NCBI GenBank assembly: GCA_019454045.1
Contig: SKCR01033432.1
Span: 310,001-374,000 of the forward strand
Length of the DNA stretch: 64,000 bases
Source: Zanthoxylum bungeanum
Lineage: Eukaryota > Streptophyta > Magnoliopsida > Sapindales > Rutaceae
Direction of reading: 5' to 3'
In this document: one piece after another, positions 59,880 through 64,000 of the stretch
Numbering within the stretch: position 1 is the stretch's first letter
Layout: every line of letters begins with the position of its first letter
Made by a program: the position numbers and the translations under genes
The notes under the pieces: generated by a model
The model's database searches: none
The model's input: the letters and a program-made list of their open reading frames with translations, nothing else
What the model was told of the DNA's origin: nothing

Positions 59880-60083
59880 CTAACTTAGTGGACCACATAC
59901 ATCAGAATGTATGAGTTCCAGTAAGTTAGTGGCACGGTGTCCAACACCAGAAAATGAGGCTTTGGTCATCCTACCCTGAAAACATGATTCACAAGTTGGA
60001 TAGGGTTCAATGATGAGATCTGGTATCAAACCATTCCTAACCAATCGGGTAAGGCATTTAACACATATATGACCTAGACTCAT
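59880..60083 (-). pseudogene. Y' GAG-pre-integrase zinc-binding module
   Basis: LGHICVKCLTRLVRNGLI, CESCFQGRMTKASFSG and GHRATNLLELIHSDVCGPLS, the standard block before the Copia integrase core. Recognisable Copia sequence ends a few tens of bases further right, so the element is truncated here. Confidence 0.82.
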
Positions 60084-60100
60084 TTACAAAAGTTCAGTAT

Positions 60101-61299
60101 TATTAATAACAGGTAAACTACATTTATTAATCCCTATTGATGGCTGATTTTAGTCTCAGGGGCAGTTAGGGCTCTTTGCTCCCGAGATAATCCCCCTGTA
60201 ACTGTGAATTTGTTTTGTTATGGGAAATCAAAAGCAAATTTGACAAAGATAAATAAACACACCAATCAACAGAGAGATTTAACATGGTTCGGTGGATCTG
60301 ATCCAATCTACGTCCGCGGGCACAAAATGAATGATGTTTTATTACTAAAAAATTTGCTGCTTTTTTGGTTTACAGATCTCATCCCCCCGTCAAATATGCA
60401 CTCCCCTCATACTTATACTAGCCAAGAGATTGTTTCCCTTTCCCACAAGACCTCTTAACCGAAACTACATTCCTTTTTTATCGTTATCCCGTGAAAGTAG
60501 GGTGGTATAACATCTCATCCCGTAAAAAATAGGATGAATTATCCTCTGGAACATATCTTGCCATCTGCTCGGTCTTGATGAGGTCGGTCACAATTGTCAT
60601 TTGAATTGAGAATGCTGCTACCAATCTGATAATGCCCGGTCACCCGAGCCTAAGTGGTCGGTCACAAGTCGTTAAGTGCTCGGCTTTTTTTTCGTTGGCT
60701 CATGCAATATCGGATGGTCGGATCGGCATTAATGGTCTCGATCGAAAAGGGAATTACCCTTTTACCCATTTCGTACTGCTTAAATATCGTAGTGCCTGAA
60801 AATATCACTAACATCTGTCCCATAGTTCTCGGTTCCAACGAATATACAAGTTGGTGCCGGGAACTATATAATAGAACAGTACTCCGGATGGACTGATGGC
60901 TGACTTCGCCAACACAAAATCCTTCCGCTGCCCTTCTGGAGATTCTCTCGAGACACGCAATCGTCATATCTATTAAATGCCCATCAAATCATCTCTAGGG
61001 TTTAACTTGAGCCTGACACTTGTCAAACATCCACCGGTTTCCCGCCAAAAGAAAAACAAGATCGACCGTTTATTGCCGTCAACAAAATACATCCAATCTC
61101 GACCGTTCATTCAACTCAGACAAGTCACTTCTGATGTCGATAAATGGCGCTCATCTGGGGCTATCTTTTGATCTAACGGCCACAAATGCTCACTAGAGAG
61201 TATAGGAAGATGAAGCGATCACCCCGCGTCTGTTTGGCAAAGAACTTGAACTTTATCAACTGCAAGAGCTCTCTTCTCCCCAACTGTGACCCGTCCGAC
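60101..61299. other. LTR-like and promoter-like sequence before the PF04195-like gene
   Basis: 60230-60330, read on the minus strand, has the cgcggacgtag...ccgaaccatg pattern often seen near the 3' end of plant Copia LTRs. 60560-60720 holds repeated ctcggtc/gtcggtc words (gtggtcggtcacaag). The 60900-61300 part looks like a 5' leader to the gene that follows. No gene is recognised, and the plus-strand frame 60204-60458 is probably chance. Confidence 0.35.
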
Positions 61300-64000
61300 T
61301 AGTGTGACCAAAGCTCTCGGAATACTCTTCCAACCTTCGAAAAGAACCAAGTAAGTCTCTTAACGACCTACTTGGTTTGTACTTACTGTTTATTATTTTT
61401 TTGTGGTGGAGCATGATTGGGTTTTGTGATGCTGGGTAAAGATTAGGGAGACTTCGGGTTGTTCTGGGTTCTGTGTCTTGCTCCATGTTGCTAGGGAGAG
61501 ACTTATGGTTTGATTGATGTTGTTAGGGTACTTAGGACCCGCAAGCTTTTTTTCCCGAATTCTTCTAGGGTGACTGTGAGATCCCTATGCAGTTTTAGAA
61601 ATTAGCTGTAGACTGACCTCTTCTTTCCCGTCTCTGATGTCAGGGATGTCTGACAATGAATCTTCCTCGGCAAACCCTGCTGAACCTTCGACTGCCCCTA
61701 CCATAGAGCTCTCCTCGAGCTCGGGGGCACCAAGCGTAGAGAACCTCGACACTACCCTAACTTCTTCTGAAGTTGAAGAAGATACCTACCATCACAGAAT
61801 TCCATGAAATGATCCAGAGCCCGGTGAATTCGACTACTCGGCTCTGGATATGAATCGGCCCTCCAAAATAATCGAAGATGATCTGGCACTGCTCCGGCAA
61901 CGCTATGCTATTCCGATAGATATTGCCTCGAAGTCCCTCGTCCGCTTGATCGTGCCAGTCATCCTGATAAGGGTTCGGTGGCTCTTCTTCTGGCCTTCTT
62001 TGAGTGTGGACTCTGGCTGCCAATTCAGCCTTATTTCGTCTGGTTGTTGGCCGAGATGGAGATCGCCCCTAGCCAACTGAGCCTAAATAATTGGATGATC
62101 TTGGCTAGTCTATACGTGATTTGGCATCGGGCAGGCCTCGGTGAACCTACTATTGAGAAAGTAAAGAGGTTGTATCGGTTGAAGGCAAACCCAAGAACGC
62201 ATCATGGATGGTACTACCTTTCTGCCTACGCCGAATTATCAAATATCATAGGCAAACTCCCTGACTCCAACAAAAACTTCAAAGATTTATGGTTCTGGGC
62301 CACGGGAGATTGGGGTCGGGCCCTGAGAACATATAAAGAGGAGACTTAAGTCCCGGACATCTTTAGAGCAGGAGGTTTGTAATCTAATTTTAGTGTTCCT
62401 GCTCTTTAATTCTGTGATAGGATTCTAACTTCTTTGGCTCTTCTCAGCTTATTGGAGGGACGCTCCCAAGGTCTCTCATCGGATCTGGGTGCGGATACGA
62501 TGGGCTCGGTAATATTCCGACCATTGGAAGCAATTGGTTAATGATGCGGCCTTTATTGAGTCGGGCCTCATTCAGACTACTCCTCCGAAGGTCCCGGGGC
62601 GGAGAGGTAGATTCTTACTAACCCTCTAACCAATCCCCTTGTCTGCTTAGCATGATGATGACTTGAAATTATTCAGATTCAGGACTGACCACTTTTTCGC
62701 CTTTTCCTTTTGTAGAAATGTCGAGGAGACCAAAATACCTTGATCAATTGACCGGTGCAGCGAAGAAAACTAGCCATACTAGAGCCGGAGCTTCTCGAAA
62801 ACGGCCAGCAACTACCGAGGCCATAAGGGTGACTGAAGAGGCAGCCACGTCAGTTACCCAAAGCTTATCTCCCCATCCAGGGCATCGCCCACAGTCATTG
62901 CCCGACTTGTCAGCTCCCCAAAACCTACTAGAAAAAGAGACGTCTGATCCGGGCAGAGGAAACCGAGCTAGTTCAGGAGATAGAAGAGGAACAAGTCCTG
63001 AGCAAAATACAGCCAGCTCCGAAAGAGAAGAAAACGGCGGATGTCCCTTCTAGAAAGTTAAAAGGCGCCGTGATTCTTGGCGCCGAGGACCTCAGTCAGG
63101 ATATCAGGGAGGCCACATCTCACCTGGTCCCGGCAATCAGTGAACTGACCGAAGCGGTTCATTCGGTGAAGATTTCGAGATACGAAGATCTCTCTCCCGA
63201 GGATGTGGTTATCGGGTTGTGCTCCCAGATGGCAAAGGTACCCGTCATTTTTATTCCCGTTCTAAGTTTTTACTTGAACTTGATTTCTGAATTTCTATTC
63301 TTTCTCAGCAAGTGACCTATCTAGCAGCCAAGAATAAGGATCTCCTCCTGAACCTTCTATCTCATGGTGGCCAAGCCCAGAGGCTTCAGAACCGCCTTAC
63401 TAAAATGGAGGTCGGGCTGGCTAATAAGGACGAAACAATAAAAAACTTGGAGCTGGCCGCGGTCGAGGGCCATTCAATAAATAAAGTTCTTAGGGCCGCC
63501 GCCTCTCTAGAGAGGAAAAACGCTGAGACTACCATGAAGGACTTGGAGGCTGCCCAGGCTGACAACAGGATCCTTCAAGTGGGAATGTGCAGCGTTGAAT
63601 CCAAATTGAGGGCCAAAGATGAAGAACTGGCACGGGTCCGTGATGAGCTTAAGAGAGAGAGAGCGGAGTTGGAGTCCGAGAGGGAAGAAATCAGACTCGA
63701 GGCGGTCGGGGACTGCGTCGAGATTATCCCGGTGGTATTCCCCGACCTGGATATGGGGCCTATCTATGCGACCATTCGCTTCTACAAAGGGGAAAACTCT
63801 CAGGAGGAGTTTCAAAAATGGATACCCCTTCTCCTGAGGAGGTGATGGATCCCGACCCAATTTTGATCATCTCGGTGCCCCCAGCTCTTGAAGAAAACCG
63901 ACATAAGGCTCATGTTCCTACCTCCGGAGCTATAATTGTCGGGGCCTCTTAGGCTATCGAAGTGGAAGCCATTACCCCTCCCGCCGAGGCCGAGCCCAAC
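61300..64000 (+). pseudogene. Intron-bearing PF04195-like ORF (putative gypsy-type transposon protein), partial
   Basis: A 5' UTR intron is likely (donor gtaagt at 61351, acceptor cag at 61643), with ATG at 61646. Exon 1 runs to about 62374, exon 2 62448-62606, exon 3 62716-63237, exon 4 from 63309; all inferred borders are GT...AG and phases match. Exon 1 holds the family pattern LLLAFFECGLWLPIQPYF and SQLSLNNWMILASLYVIW, which I associate with the 'putative gypsy type transposon' domain. Exon 3 is basic and low-complexity. Exon 4 is a long coiled coil (ELARVRDELKRERAELESER). Stops at 61805-61807, 62347-62349 and in exon 2, and frameshifts near 61920, 62930 and 63830, make it a pseudogene. 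Such ORFs occur in large plant LTR elements; the gene runs off the window or ends near 63950. Confidence 0.65.

Larger units (their letters stand above)
56890..60100 (-). mobile_element. Truncated Copia element Y' (minus strand)
   Basis: From the right: GAG-pre-integrase, integrase, RT, RNase H, PPT (57477-57490, sense gtgagagatttt), then the first ~590 bp of the 3' LTR (57476 to about 56890), which is cut by element Z sequence. Gag, the 5' LTR and most of the protease are missing. Its LTR belongs to the same family as LTR Y at 52316, in inverted orientation. Confidence 0.8.

Overview
The window is plant nuclear DNA made almost entirely of nested LTR retrotransposons, so it is probably heterochromatin. 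The lineages present are plant-specific: an Athila-type Ty3/gypsy element primed by a tRNA-Asp-like site, several Copia elements, a Tekay/Del-like 4 kb solo LTR, and an intron-bearing gene resembling the plant 'putative gypsy-type transposon' family. The species cannot be named from sequence; a flowering plant, probably a eudicot, fits. No intact host gene, tRNA, rRNA or CRISPR was seen. Lineage and gene calls rest on motifs read by eye, not on searches.

Layout. 1-672 and 4736-5406 are old LTR-like sequence split by a solo LTR (673-4730, TSD GCATC). 5407-8640 is the 3' end of a decayed minus-strand Copia. The centre, 9154-51223, is one Athila element on the minus strand with TSD ACTAC. It expanded to 42 kb because four Copia insertions of one family (here called X) sit in or under it. 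X1 (14887-35319, TSD GACCA) lies at the RT/RNase H boundary of Athila pol. X2 (19060-29034) lies inside X1 and is the youngest and most complete. X3 (36727-45619, TSD AAAAA) lies just after the protease and is structurally aberrant. X4 (48100-50032, TSD GGGTC) is a solo LTR inside the Athila 5' LTR. Right of Athila come unassigned DNA, a plus-strand Copia LTR (Y, 52316-54920) carrying a perfect 80-bp hairpin, a large-LTR element with only 227 bp between PBS and PPT (Z), a minus-strand Copia pol (Y', 56890-60100), and from about 60200 an LTR-like tract followed by the 5' part of the multi-exon PF04195-like pseudogene running to the window end.

Most notable content. Downstream of integrase, where Athila elements may carry an env-like ORF, this copy has two extra reading frames in the sense direction. 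One is an unrecognised ORF of about 190 codons. The other is an intronless pseudogene of the LOG family (cytokinin riboside 5'-monophosphate phosphoribohydrolase), readable in one frame with three stops and with a TATA-like box before its start. Other highlights: a 1-kb patch of Athila sequence copied into X1 with 4-nt microhomology at both ends, preserving the X3 empty site; two family-X copies (X1, X3) sharing the same pol deletions, including loss of the YVDD motif, which implies mobilisation in trans; and a conserved chain of short palindromes with 3-nt CNR spacers in every family-X LTR.
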